In this document: positions 6,841-15,781 of the stretch, piece by piece
Layout of the letters: the number at the start of each line of letters is the position of its first letter
How positions within the stretch are numbered: the stretch's first letter is position 1
Origin: Microbispora corallina
GTDB taxonomy: Bacteria > Actinomycetota > Actinomycetes > Streptosporangiales > Streptosporangiaceae
NCBI RefSeq assembly: GCF_016863035.1
Contig: NZ_BOOC01000014.1
Location: 186,001 to 250,000 of the forward strand
Length of the DNA stretch: 64,000 bases
Direction: 5' to 3'
The notes under the pieces: model-generated
Database searches by the model: none
What the model was told of the DNA's origin: nothing
What the model saw: only the letters and a program-made list of their open reading frames with translations
Position numbers and translations under genes: made by a program

Positions 6841-8705
6841 GAGAGGAACTGGAGGATCTCGCGGTCGCCCCGGTCCCGCAGCCGGTCGAGCACCTCCTCG
6901 CGGGAGGCGCCCTCGGGCAGGCCGATGCGGGCGCCGATGAGGCGGAGCCCCTCGGCCTCGGACGCCACCGGGGCCGTGTACCCGATCAGGTACAGCGCCC
7001 GGTTGAGCGGCGGCAGCCCGGCGGCTGCGGCCGGCAGGAAGCGGGTCAGCAGCTCCCCGCCGTCGGAGACCGTTAGGAAGACGTGGTCGCCCTCGGCGGC
7101 GTTGTACTCCGCCAGCACCCCCCGGATCGACCCGATCGTCGGCTGGTTGTGCCAGCTGATCACCACCTCGCCCGACGCCGTGGAGGCCGTGAGCTGCCCG
7201 CCCGGCGCCATCCCGAGGTGCGCGGCGAACCCGGTCGGCAGCGGCGAGCCCGAGCCGCGCAGGTGCTCGGCGTTGACGTCCACCCGGTGCCACCAGCGCC
7301 CGTCGCGGCTGCGGAAGCAGCGGCGGGTCGTCGACACGTCGCGCCGCGGCTGGTACGCCTCGGCCTGGTCGGGGGCCGCCACGCGGATCCAGCCGCGCTG
7401 GGTCCGCTCGAACCCCGGCCCCCCGGCGTACGCCCGGATGGAGCTCTCGCTCACCTCGTAGCGGGAGGTGAGGCTGTCGACGATCGTGCTCACCGACGCC
7501 TCGCCGCCGGCCCGTTCGATCTCCCGGCCGATCATCTCCCGGATGCCCAGGTACTCATCGCCGCCCCAGCGCCGCAGGCCGTACTTGTTGCGGTCGAGCC
7601 GGATGAACCGCTCGTCCGAGGCGAGCTGGTTGCGGATGCCGACGATGCTGTAGTCCTCGCCGATGCCGGCCTGGATCTCCTCCGGCGTACGGGGGGACCC
7701 GGCGACGGCCAGCACGGCCTCGGCCTTGTCGTTGACGCTGCGCGGCCAGGGCACGACGTGGCCCTCCAGCACCCGCAGGTGGGGGACGGCGGTCAGCCAG
7801 CGCTCGGCCACGTCCTCCCGGATCCCGAGCTGGGCGACCATGGACACGGCCTCGTCGAGGGGCCGGGGCCCGTCGGAGAACAGCTGCCGGGTCTTCTCCC
7901 TCAGCTCGTCGGCGCCTCCGGCGACCAGCCACCCGTCCACCTGCTCGTACCCGGTGAGCAGCGTGCGGACGAACCGCCAGGCGGGGATGGCGAGCGTGGT
8001 CAGCTCGGTGCGGTGCCAGGGCACGGCCGCCGCCAGGTCGTCGGCCGGCGCGGCCGAGCCGAGCCGGGTGCGCAGCCATGCGAGGTGGGCGGTCAGCGGG
8101 GCCGCCTGGGGGCCGTTCATCCAGCCCAGGACGTGGTCGCGCAGGTCGCGTTCGATCTGCCGGATCCGCTCCCGGGTCACCGAGAACCGCTGGGCCAGCT
8201 CGTCGAGCGTCGCCCGCTGCGCGGCCTGGCCCGGCTGCCGGCTGGAGTCGAAGTAGAGCCGGTCCCTGGCGATCGCCCGCTGCCTGTCGTCGAGCCTGGC
8301 GAAGATCTCGTCGATGACCTCGGGGAGCGGCCGCTCGGGCAGCGCCGGGGGGACCGGCGCGGCCGCCGACTCCTCGTCGGGGTCGGTGGCCAGCAGCTTG
8401 TCGATGACAGCGGTGAACAGGGCGTGGACCGCCTCGCGCGGGCCGGGCGTCTGCAGGCTCTCGTGCGGGTCGGTGAACCTGAGCAGCGGCAGGATGTCCC
8501 CGAGGATCAGGTGGGACCAGCAGGCCGTCGTCAGGTCGGCGAGCCGGGAGGCGACCTGGGCCGTCCCCACCGCCGCGCAGGCCCGGTCCAGGGGGAGTGC
8601 CTGCCACCACGCGTCGGGGAGACCGGGGTCGCTCGCGATCGGCTCTACCTGGCTGGGCGCCGTCCAGCGCAGCGGAGGCACGATGTCGCTAAGGCTCAGG
8701 TTCAA
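6837..8705 (-). CDS. Sigma-region-4/winged-helix DNA-binding protein (cassette protein B)
   Basis: A 622-residue protein, third gene of the helicase cassette. The N-terminus (LSLSDIVPPLRW, then LPDAWWQALPL) is paralogous to protein A. At about residues 166-190, LDELAQRFSVTRERIRQIERDL is a sigma-70 region 4-type helix-turn-helix. At about 320-385 lies a winged-helix/HARE-like domain (TPEEIQAGIGEDYS...IRLDRNKYGLRRWG), and at about 395-445 a further helical DNA-binding-like segment. The C-terminus (RCFRSRDGRWWHRVDV to RGDREILQFLS) is again shared with protein A. No sigma region 2 is present, so it is unlikely to be a true sigma factor. TTG 8705 is chosen because it aligns with the start of protein A; TTG 8723 would add six residues. 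Function unknown. Confidence 0.7.
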   Translation of the reverse strand: MNLSLSDIVPPLRWTAPSQVEPIASDPGLPDAWWQALPLDRACAAVGTAQVASRLADLTTACWSHLILGDILPLLRFTDPHESLQTPGPREAVHALFTAVIDKLLATDPDEESAAAPVPPALPERPLPEVIDEIFARLDDRQRAIARDRLYFDSSRQPGQAAQRATLDELAQRFSVTRERIRQIERDLRDHVLGWMNGPQAAPLTAHLAWLRTRLGSAAPADDLAAAVPWHRTELTTLAIPAWRFVRTLLTGYEQVDGWLVAGGADELREKTRQLFSDGPRPLDEAVSMVAQLGIREDVAERWLTAVPHLRVLEGHVVPWPRSVNDKAEAVLAVAGSPRTPEEIQAGIGEDYSIVGIRNQLASDERFIRLDRNKYGLRRWGGDEYLGIREMIGREIERAGGEASVSTIVDSLTSRYEVSESSIRAYAGGPGFERTQRGWIRVAAPDQAEAYQPRRDVSTTRRCFRSRDGRWWHRVDVNAEHLRGSGSPLPTGFAAHLGMAPGGQLTASTASGEVVISWHNQPTIGSIRGVLAEYNAAEGDHVFLTVSDGGELLTRFLPAAAAGLPPLNRALYLIGYTAPVASEAEGLRLIGARIGLPEGASREEVLDRLRDRGDREILQFLS

Positions 8706-8754
8706 TGCAGGTCCAACCGGCAAGGGGAATATATCCGCAGTTCAGACTAGGGGA

Positions 8755-10815
8755 TCAGGAAGGCAGGAAGGGACTGGCGCGACCGGAATAGGACACGTAG
8801 AGCAGCTCTCCCGCTCGTGTGCACGCCACGTAGAGCAGCCCCCGTTCCCGTTGCAGATCGTGCGCCCGGGCCGTGGGGTCCTCCGTGGCCGGGGTCAGCG
8901 CGTCGGGCGCCGGCACGATTCCGTCAGCCACGCCTATCACGGCCACGCGGCGGAATTCCAGACCCTTCATGCCGTGAAGTGGGGTCACTTTGACCATGAT
9001 GCCCGCTTCGCGTAGTGCGGTACGTGCGGTTTTCACGAGGTCTGCGGTGCGGGCGGTGACGGCGATCTCAGCCGTGGGGACGCCGTCCTCGACCCACTCG
9101 GACACGTGGGAGACGAGCCCGGCGAGCTCCGCCTCCGGCGTGACGTACTCCCGGACCATCGGGCGGGGGCCGTGGCCCACGGCGCGGTAGCCGTACATCT
9201 CGGCGTTGCCGGGGACGAGGCCGTCGGCAGGGCCGCCGCCGCGCAGCCGCACCCCCCACGTCAGGATCTCCTGCGGCAGCCGGTAGGAGATCCTCAGGTG
9301 GAAGCGGCGGGCCGGGATGCCGACGTCCGCGAGAGCCACCCGGGTGTCGAACATCCGCTGGTGCGGGTCGCCGACCACGAACAGGTCGTTGGCCGCGACC
9401 GGGACGGCGGCGCGCAGCAGCCGCCACTGCGCCGGATGCAGGTCCTGCGCCTCGTCCACCACGATGTGCCGGTACGGCCGGCTCCCGGGCGCCTCCTCGC
9501 CCAGCAGGTCGCCGACCGACCGGCCGAGCAGGTCGGCGGCCTCGGAGGCGAGCTGCAGCAGCGTACGGCGGCCCGTCTCCCGCAGCCTTCCGACGACGTG
9601 CTGGACGGCCTCCCACACCACCAGGCGGGCGTCGGCGTCCAGCTCCACGCTCCGCCCCGGGCGGGCCGCGTCCCGGTACTCGTCGAACGTCCGCAGGTTC
9701 TGCGCGAGGATGACCTGCTCCCACTCGCGCAGCAGGAACGCCGTGCCGAACCGGCCGATGGCCGCCTCCTGCCACAGCTCGGCCAGCTCCGCCGCGCCCA
9801 CCAGCGCGGGGGCGCGGCCCTCGGCCTCGGCCACGATGCGGTGGGCGATGCGGTCCACGTTGCCCACCTCGACGCGCTTGCGGACCACCTCGTCGTTCAC
9901 GATCATGTCGAGCCGCGCCGACAGCTCGGTCGCGAGCCCCTGGGAGAACGTCACCAGCAGCACCGGCCCGCCCGCCGCGCGCGCGAGCCCGGCCGCCCGG
10001 TGCAGCGCCACGATCGTCTTCCCGGTCCCCGCGCCGCCGGTCACCAGCACCGGGCTGTCGTAGTGCGGCCAGTTGGCGTACGTGTGCTGCGGCGGGTGCA
10101 GGAACGTGCACCAGTGGGGCGTCGTGAGGATGCGGTCGAGCTCGTGCTGGCCCTCCGCGAAGGCCGCCTGGCCCGGACTGCGCCGCAGCGCCTCGGCCAG
10201 GTCCTCCGGGTCGACCTCGTCGAGGGGGAAGGCCCGGCACGCGTCCAGGTCCCGCCAGGCCGCCGCGAGCGAGCCGCCCCGCGCGAGCGCAGCCAGCGGC
10301 GCGTACTGGCTCTCCGGCAGCAACGGCTCCACCGCCGTCAGATGGCTCTCCGACGTCATCATGCGCAGCAGCGGCAGCAGCCGCGCGTCGATCCCGAGGT
10401 GCAGGAGCTCGGTGTCGCAGAACCCGTCGAACAGCCGCCGGTCGGAGCTCTCGGCCGCCCGGTAGAGCGCGGGCTCGATCCGTTCGAGCGCCTCGGCGTC
10501 CCAGCACTCGACGACCCCGATGGCCGTGTTCACGCCGAACCGGTGCCGTTGGGCGTACGACCACGCCTCCGCGTCGGGCAGCACCGTCAGCAGCCAGTAG
10601 ACGTCGTTCTGCCGGACGACCACGCCGCGGTGCCGGTCGGCCAGCCGCAGCGTCGCCACCCGGTGGTCGCGGCTGTTGCGCACCCGCTCCGGGTGCGGCG
10701 CCGACGGGGAGTTGCGCAGGAACCGGCGTACCGCGACGACGACGTCCCGGCGGACCGGCCGGGCCAGTGCGCCGAGGTCCCGGGTGAACTCCGGGGCGAT
10801 CGCGAGCCGGGGCAC
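8755..10815 (-). CDS. RelE-like domain fused to UvrD-type SF1 helicase
   Basis: A 686-residue protein. Residues 1 to about 100 resemble a RelE/ParE-type toxin fold (FTRDLGALARPVRRDVVVAV, then VATLRLADRHRGVVVRQNDVYWLL and ending AQRHRFGVN). The rest is a superfamily 1A helicase: Walker A GGAGTGKT (260-267), Walker B VVDEAQDL (452-459), motif III VGDPHQRMFD (481-490), motif IV ISYRLP (509-514), motif V HGMKGLEF (614-621) and motif VI LLYVACTRA (660-668). All ATPase motifs look intact. It starts with GTG 10815, 4 bases after the stop of protein A, and is followed 49 bases later by protein B, so the three are probably cotranscribed. A role in DNA/RNA processing or defence is inferred. Confidence 0.82.
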   Translation of the reverse strand: MPRLAIAPEFTRDLGALARPVRRDVVVAVRRFLRNSPSAPHPERVRNSRDHRVATLRLADRHRGVVVRQNDVYWLLTVLPDAEAWSYAQRHRFGVNTAIGVVECWDAEALERIEPALYRAAESSDRRLFDGFCDTELLHLGIDARLLPLLRMMTSESHLTAVEPLLPESQYAPLAALARGGSLAAAWRDLDACRAFPLDEVDPEDLAEALRRSPGQAAFAEGQHELDRILTTPHWCTFLHPPQHTYANWPHYDSPVLVTGGAGTGKTIVALHRAAGLARAAGGPVLLVTFSQGLATELSARLDMIVNDEVVRKRVEVGNVDRIAHRIVAEAEGRAPALVGAAELAELWQEAAIGRFGTAFLLREWEQVILAQNLRTFDEYRDAARPGRSVELDADARLVVWEAVQHVVGRLRETGRRTLLQLASEAADLLGRSVGDLLGEEAPGSRPYRHIVVDEAQDLHPAQWRLLRAAVPVAANDLFVVGDPHQRMFDTRVALADVGIPARRFHLRISYRLPQEILTWGVRLRGGGPADGLVPGNAEMYGYRAVGHGPRPMVREYVTPEAELAGLVSHVSEWVEDGVPTAEIAVTARTADLVKTARTALREAGIMVKVTPLHGMKGLEFRRVAVIGVADGIVPAPDALTPATEDPTARAHDLQRERGLLYVACTRAGELLYVSYSGRASPFLPS

Positions 10816-10819
10816 CCGA

Positions 10820-13294
10820 CTATCCCATCAGGGACAGCAGGTCGCGGTCCCCGCGTTCTCGTAACCGGGTGAGGAGCTCGGCCCTGCCGGCCGGCCCGCT
10901 GAGCCCGATCCTCGTCGCGATGACCCGGACGGCCTGGTCCTGGGTGCCTCCGGGGGCCGTGTAGCCGACCAGGCGCAGCGCGCGGCTCGTGTCGTCGCCG
11001 CCGGCCGCGGCCGGCAGGTGCCTGACCCGCAGCATCCCCTCCTCCGAGAGGGTGAGGAAGATGTGGCTGCCCTCCTCCGCCGCCACCTCGCCGAGGATCC
11101 GCTGCAGCGAGCCCAGCGCCGGGCGCGCGTGCCACGCCACCGCGACCTCTCCCGCGGCGCTCCGGACCGTACGGCTGTCGCCCGGGTGGAGCCCCACGTA
11201 CGCGGCGAATCCTGTCGGGAGCGGGACCTCCCCGCCGTCGAGGTGGTCCGCCGTCACGTCCACGCGCAACCACCAGCGGCCGTCGGGCTGCCGGAAGCAG
11301 CGGCGGGTGAGGCTCACGTCCTTGAGCTGACCCTGGGGGCGTTCCGGGGCGCCGGGCGCGGCCCCGAACCGGCGCCGTTGGCCGGAGGCCGCCGGCGACG
11401 CCGCGGGCCCGGGCCCGGCCGCTCCCCGCTCCCCGGACGCTCCGGATGCCGCGGACACCCCGGAGGCCGCTGACGCACCGGGAGCGACGGGCACGCCGGA
11501 CGCCGCGGGGACGGCGGGGGCGAAGGGCTCACGCGCGGAGACGGGCTCGCGGGAGGGGAAGGGCTGTCGCGAGGAGAGGGGACGTGGGGGCGGCGTGAAG
11601 GCCGAGGGCGCTGCCGGAGCTGGGGACGGCGGGTGCACGCCGTTCGCGCCGCCCGGCGCGCCGAGGTGCGGCACGCTCTCCAGCCACTCCTGGGCGGCCT
11701 CGGGCCGGACGCCGAGCGACGCCACGAGCTCCCGCGCCCGGGAGACGGTCGGCGTCCGCTCCTCGGCCTCGAACAGCGTCCGCGTCCGGCTCCGCAGGTC
11801 GTCCACGTCGCCGGACACCAGCCAGTCGCCCTGCAGCCGGTGATCGGGCAGGGTCGCGAGCACGACCTGCCAGGCGGGCACCTCGAGGGAGCGCAGATCG
11901 TGGCGGTGCCAGTCCGCCGCGTCGAGGAGGCTCGCCCTGGGCGCCGCCGCTCCGAGCGTCGCCGTGAGCCACGTGAGATGCGCCACGTACGGCTCGGCCT
12001 CGGGGGTGGCGAGCCAGGCGACGACCCGGGCGCGCAGGGCGGTCTCGACGGTCTCCAGCACCGCCGGGGTGACGCCGAGCAGCTTGGCGAGCGCCTCCAC
12101 GGGTGTCGGGGTGTCGGAGAAGACCCGGTTCTGGGCCACCATCCAGGTCTGGTCGTCCAGGTCGGCGAAGGCCGCGTCGAGCAGTGCCGGGAAGTCGTAC
12201 CCCACAGGCTGCTCCGGGACGGTCTCCGGCCCCGGCGCCCCGCCGAGGTCGTCCTCCTCACCGAGCTCGTCGTCGGCGTCCCGCTCGTCCCCGTCGCGGT
12301 CGTCGCCTTCCCCCGGCTCGTCGTGGTCCTCGGCGACGTCCTGGTCGTCCGCGTCGTCGCCGTCATCGAGCCGGTCGTCGGCGTCGCGCTCGCCGGCGTC
12401 GTCAGCCTCGCCGGGCTCGTCGGCGGCGTCCTGCTGGTCCGCGTCGTGGCCCTCGCCCAGGTGGTGGTCGGCGTCGCGCTCGTCCGCGTCGTCGTCGTCA
12501 CCGAGTCGGTGGTCAGCCTCGCCGAGCTCGTCGGCGGCGACCTGCTGGTCCGCGTGGTGGCCCTCGCCGAGTCGGTGGTCGGCGATGTCCCGCTCGCTCG
12601 CGTGGTCAGCCTCGCCGAGCTCGCCTGCGGCGACCTGGTGGTCCGCGGCGTCGCTCTGACCGGGCTCGTCGTGGTCCACCGGGGCCCGGCCGTCCCCGGC
12701 ACTGGGGCCGCTCCGCTCGGCCGTGACCCGAGCGTCGTGCCCGTCCACGCCGGCGTGCGCGCCCGCGTCCTGCCCGTCGTGCGCCTCCACGGCGGCGGGC
12801 GCCGAGACGAGCGGGGCGGCGACGGAGGCGATGCGGGCGGCGGCCGTGTGCCCCACGGGTGGGACGGCCGGCTCGTCCCGGTGCACGGGCGAGGGCGACA
12901 GCCGTACGAACACGGCCGTGAAGAGGGCGGTGAGGACGGGGCGCGCCCTGATGAACGGCTGGTCGGCGAGCTCGCGCCCGGAGAGGGCGAGCAGGCCGGG
13001 CCAGGAGCCGGCGCGGTCGAGGGCGATCGCCACCTGGGGGTCGTCGGCCTCGTCCGGGTCGAGCACGTGGAGCGCGGGTAAGACGTCGCCCACGGCGGCG
13101 GCGGGCCAGTGCTCCAGCGCGAGGTCGGTCAGCAGCTCGCCGAGGCCCTCGGGCTCCAGCACCGCCAGGACCCGGTGCACGGGCAGGCTCCGCCACCAGG
13201 CGTCCGGCAGGCCGGGCCGGCCGGTCAGGAGTGCGATGCGGGCGGCGTCACTCCAGCGCAGCGGTGGCACGAGGTCACTCAGGCAGAAGTTCAT
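10820..13294 (-). CDS. Large paralogue of cassette protein B with acidic repeats (protein A)
   Basis: An 824-residue protein, first gene of the helicase cassette. Its N-terminus (MNFCLSDLVPPLRW, then LPDAWWRSLPV) and C-terminus (RCFRQPDGRWWLRVDV ending RGDRDLLSLMG) align with protein B. The middle differs: a long Asp/Glu/His-rich low-complexity segment (DNA 12240-12660) is inserted, the helix-turn-helix position reads VEALAKLLGVTPAVLETVE and has lost the sigma-like ERIRQIE signature, and a Pro/Ala/Ser-rich linker (DNA about 11340-11640) replaces the winged-helix domains of B. ATG 13294 has a GGGGAG site 5 bases upstream; longer frames run into the divergent-looking shadow of the methyltransferase. 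This looks like a duplicated partner that kept the interaction ends and lost DNA binding. Confidence 0.68.
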   Translation of the reverse strand: MNFCLSDLVPPLRWSDAARIALLTGRPGLPDAWWRSLPVHRVLAVLEPEGLGELLTDLALEHWPAAAVGDVLPALHVLDPDEADDPQVAIALDRAGSWPGLLALSGRELADQPFIRARPVLTALFTAVFVRLSPSPVHRDEPAVPPVGHTAAARIASVAAPLVSAPAAVEAHDGQDAGAHAGVDGHDARVTAERSGPSAGDGRAPVDHDEPGQSDAADHQVAAGELGEADHASERDIADHRLGEGHHADQQVAADELGEADHRLGDDDDADERDADHHLGEGHDADQQDAADEPGEADDAGERDADDRLDDGDDADDQDVAEDHDEPGEGDDRDGDERDADDELGEEDDLGGAPGPETVPEQPVGYDFPALLDAAFADLDDQTWMVAQNRVFSDTPTPVEALAKLLGVTPAVLETVETALRARVVAWLATPEAEPYVAHLTWLTATLGAAAPRASLLDAADWHRHDLRSLEVPAWQVVLATLPDHRLQGDWLVSGDVDDLRSRTRTLFEAEERTPTVSRARELVASLGVRPEAAQEWLESVPHLGAPGGANGVHPPSPAPAAPSAFTPPPRPLSSRQPFPSREPVSAREPFAPAVPAASGVPVAPGASAASGVSAASGASGERGAAGPGPAASPAASGQRRRFGAAPGAPERPQGQLKDVSLTRRCFRQPDGRWWLRVDVTADHLDGGEVPLPTGFAAYVGLHPGDSRTVRSAAGEVAVAWHARPALGSLQRILGEVAAEEGSHIFLTLSEEGMLRVRHLPAAAGGDDTSRALRLVGYTAPGGTQDQAVRVIATRIGLSGPAGRAELLTRLRERGDRDLLSLMG
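12240..12660 (-). repeat. Acidic His/Asp/Glu-rich coding repeats in protein A
   Basis: Imperfect coding repeats in which LGEADH, DERDADH and LGEGHDADQQ recur, followed by an Asp/Glu-rich run. They encode roughly 140 strongly acidic, His-containing residues that are very probably disordered. In DNA the region appears as alternating GTCGTC/GGCGTC-type motifs. Confidence 0.6.
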
Positions 13295-13362
13295 GCGCTC
13301 CCCATCACTCCAAAAGACCAGACCATAGTCTGGCAAATCACCCAGCGGTGGCGAGAGTTTCC

Positions 13363-14160
13363 TCAGTGACGCACGGCGGCGAACCGCAGGCGGACGTAGT
13401 CGGCCATCCAGCCCGACTCGCGGCGCAGCGCGGGTGCGGCCAGCTCGTTGACGCGGCGCAGCAGCGGCTCCACGGTCGCCGGGGGCACCCGGTCGAGCAG
13501 CGTGCCGGCGAACATCCGCACCCAGTCGGCCGCGCCGTTCGGACACTCGTCGAGTGGCGTGGGACGGTCGAAGTACTCCAGCAACCGGACCGTGAAGCCG
13601 CCCTGTTCGAGCCGGTAGGCGTACTGGGCGGGAGTCGGGAAGTACCAGGGCAGCTCGGGCTCGCGCAGGCCGTGCTCCCGCCACGCGGTGAGCATGGCCG
13701 AGGTCAGCGCGGCGCAGTTGCCCGCCCCGCCGAGCTCGGCGACGAACCGGCCGCCCGGGCGCAGCGCCATGCGGACGCAGGCGATCACGGCGTCCGGGTC
13801 GCGGCTCATCCAGTGCAACGCGGCGTTGGAGAACACGGCGTCGTACGGCTGGGCCACGGTGAAGTCGTGCCCGTCGCCGACCGTGAAGTCCAGCCCGGGG
13901 TGCTGCGCGATGGCGGTCTCGATCATGGCGTGGGAGCCGTCGATCCCCAGGACCTGGGCGCCGCGGGCCGCGATGTCGGCCGTGAGCACGCCGGTGCCGC
14001 AGCCGAGGTCGAGCACGCGCTCACCCGGCTGAGGGTCGAGCAGCTCCAGGAGCGGCGCCCCCTGCGCCGAGACGTACCCGAAGGAGCTGTCGTAGGCGCG
14101 GGCGTTCCACCTCGTGAGACCAGGGGTTTCGTACCGCAAGATCGGCTCGCATTCTGACAC
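13363..14160 (-). CDS. Class I SAM-dependent methyltransferase
   Basis: A 265-residue methyltransferase of the trans-aconitate/malonyl-ACP methyltransferase-like group. After NARAYDSSFGYVS come motif I VLDLGCGTGVLT (about 50-61), motif II GIDGSHAMI, the acidic GDGHDF loop, and DAVFSNAALHWM (about 104-115), the post-motif II typical of this family, then LRPGGRFVAELGG. The substrate is unknown. GTG 14160 is chosen (a TTG at 14187 would add nine residues). It lies upstream of and on the same strand as the helicase cassette, 68 bases before its first gene, but a functional link is not evident. Confidence 0.8.
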   Translation of the reverse strand: MSECEPILRYETPGLTRWNARAYDSSFGYVSAQGAPLLELLDPQPGERVLDLGCGTGVLTADIAARGAQVLGIDGSHAMIETAIAQHPGLDFTVGDGHDFTVAQPYDAVFSNAALHWMSRDPDAVIACVRMALRPGGRFVAELGGAGNCAALTSAMLTAWREHGLREPELPWYFPTPAQYAYRLEQGGFTVRLLEYFDRPTPLDECPNGAADWVRMFAGTLLDRVPPATVEPLLRRVNELAAPALRRESGWMADYVRLRFAAVRH

Positions 14161-14304
14161 ATCGGGACCGGTGCCGTGTTGCCGCAATCTCAGGCCGACT
14201 GCTGGGATTGCAGGGGTATCGACACACTTTACGGCTTCGGGTGCCTCCGCGAGGTGTGTGGTGCCCGGGAGGTCCGCGCCGGGAGGTCGTGCCCGGGAGG
14301 TCCG

Positions 14305-15441
14305 TCAGCCCACGCTCTGCGCCCAGTGCGCCTTGAGGTACGCCTTGGCCTGGTCCTGCTCGGGAATCGTGAGGACCACCGGGGTGCCGGTCGCCGGAGG
14401 GAGCTTCTCCGCGGCGTCCCCGTCGAGGCTGCCCCGCATCTCCATGGCCTCCATGCGGGCCGGCCGGGCGAACGCCTTGAGATAGAGGTTCTGGCCCTCG
14501 TCCGAGAGCAGGAACTCCTCCCAGAGCCGGGCCGCCGCCGGGTGCGGGGCGCGGGCGCTGACCGCCTGGACGTAGTAGGAGGCGAGCACGGCGTCCTTGG
14601 GGATCGTGACGCGCCAGGTGGCGTCGCCGTTCTTGGCGACGGCCGCCCGGGCCGCGTTCATGTAGTCCCAGTCGACGACGGCGGTGGCCCGGTCGGGCTG
14701 GCCGAGCATGCCGGCCTTCTTGAGCCGGGCGAACAGGTCCACGCCCCGGGCCGCGTCCGCCCGGCCGCCGCTGATCGAGGCCGCCATCACGCCGCTGAAC
14801 GCCGAGGCCACCCGCAGCGGGTCGCCGGGCAGCGCGACGAGCGCGCCCGGGCGCTGGAGGGCGCCGTACGACGCGGGCGCCGGGATCTTGCGCGGGTCGT
14901 AGCCGATGGACATGTAGCCGCCGTACGCGGCGTACCAGCGGCCCTTGTTGTCCTTGAGGTCGTCGGGGACGTCGGCCCAGCCCTTCACCTTGTACGGCGC
15001 GAAGCTCGCGGCGTTGGCGACGGCGACGTCCATGGACAGGTCGAACACGTCGGGCGCGTCCGCGCCGCCCTGCTTCTGCTTCGCCAGGTCGATCTCCTGC
15101 CTGCTGCCGGCCTCGGGGGCCAGCGAGACGACCTTGATGCCGTACTTGTCGGAGAACCGGTCGATGATCTCGCCGTACCCGACCCAGGTGCGGGGCAGGC
15201 CGACCACGTTGAGCACGCCCTCCTTGCGGGCGGTGTCGACCAGCCTGTCCATCGTGCCGAAGCCGGCGTGCAGGCTCGTGGCCCTGGGGTTGAGGGGCGG
15301 GAGCGGCTCGTCCGGGGCGCGTTCCGAGGAGCAGGCGGCGGCCGCCGAGACGAGCAGCGCGACTACAGCACAGGCACGTATGGTCACGCGCCGTATATTC
15401 GGCGCCGCGCGGCCCAGGGTCGAGGAGGCACGCGGGGACAT
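14305..15441 (-). CDS. ABC-transporter substrate-binding lipoprotein (orphan)
   Basis: A 378-residue extracellular solute-binding protein. A basic region (NIRR) and a hydrophobic signal core end in the lipobox-like SAAAAC at about residues 33-38, so it is probably a lipoprotein. The mature part begins LVDTARKEGVLNVVGLP and contains FSDKYGIKVV, APDVFDLS and ARLWEEFLLSDEGQ, typical of the cluster of periplasmic proteins that bind ferric iron, thiamine or polyamines. No permease or ATPase gene is adjacent, so the partner transporter is encoded elsewhere. GTG 15387 is an alternative start giving a shorter signal peptide. Confidence 0.8.
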   Translation of the reverse strand: MSPRASSTLGRAAPNIRRVTIRACAVVALLVSAAAACSSERAPDEPLPPLNPRATSLHAGFGTMDRLVDTARKEGVLNVVGLPRTWVGYGEIIDRFSDKYGIKVVSLAPEAGSRQEIDLAKQKQGGADAPDVFDLSMDVAVANAASFAPYKVKGWADVPDDLKDNKGRWYAAYGGYMSIGYDPRKIPAPASYGALQRPGALVALPGDPLRVASAFSGVMAASISGGRADAARGVDLFARLKKAGMLGQPDRATAVVDWDYMNAARAAVAKNGDATWRVTIPKDAVLASYYVQAVSARAPHPAAARLWEEFLLSDEGQNLYLKAFARPARMEAMEMRGSLDGDAAEKLPPATGTPVVLTIPEQDQAKAYLKAHWAQSVG

Positions 15442-15462
15442 TACCGATCTACGGCGGAAGGC

Positions 15463-15684
15463 TCAGCGGGAGGGCACGACCTTGGCCGCGACCAGCGTCT
15501 CCTCGGGGATCTCGACGGCCGTCCCGTCGCGTCTGCGGACGACGAGCACGCCGCCGTCCCAGGACTCCAACACGCCGACGGCGTCCCGGAAGCCGCCGGG
15601 CACACGCCGTCTCGTGGTGACCCGTCGTCCCACGTCCTGCGGGGTGACGGCGACCACGAGCCGCGCTCCGAGATGAGGGCTCAC
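15463..15684 (-). CDS. Small stand-alone domain, like the N-terminus of acetyltransferases near fdxA
   Basis: A 73-residue protein rich in short beta-strand-like sequence: DVGRRVTTRRRVPGG, GVLESWDGGVLVVRRRDG, TAVEIPEETLVAAKVVP. As I recall, in other actinomycetes a similar module forms the N-terminal part of a GNAT-family protein encoded beside the 7Fe ferredoxin gene; here it ends without a GNAT domain. The start GTG 15684 follows an AGGAGGGGGG site about 10 bases upstream; longer frames overlap the divergent ferredoxin gene. It could be a natural single-domain protein or a truncated remnant. Confidence 0.6.
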   Translation of the reverse strand: MSPHLGARLVVAVTPQDVGRRVTTRRRVPGGFRDAVGVLESWDGGVLVVRRRDGTAVEIPEETLVAAKVVPSR

Positions 15685-15781
15685 GAGGATTGCCCCCCTC
15701 CTGTTCCGGCTAGTCGGCGGGCACCGCAATACTAGGGCGTAGCAACCGCGGTCGAGTCGTGCAACCCAGAAGGAGCCCGAG

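Noticed and set aside
6837-8705. Protein B as a true sigma factor
   Set aside because: Only a region-4-like helix-turn-helix is present; region 2 is missing.
11633-13081. Plus-strand open frame of 482 residues over protein A
   Set aside because: Val/Gly/Arg repeats mirror the acidic repeats on the coding strand; protein A has the paralogue support.
14176-15735. Plus-strand frame of 519 residues
   Set aside because: Shadow of the binding-protein gene, whose lipobox and domain order are clear.
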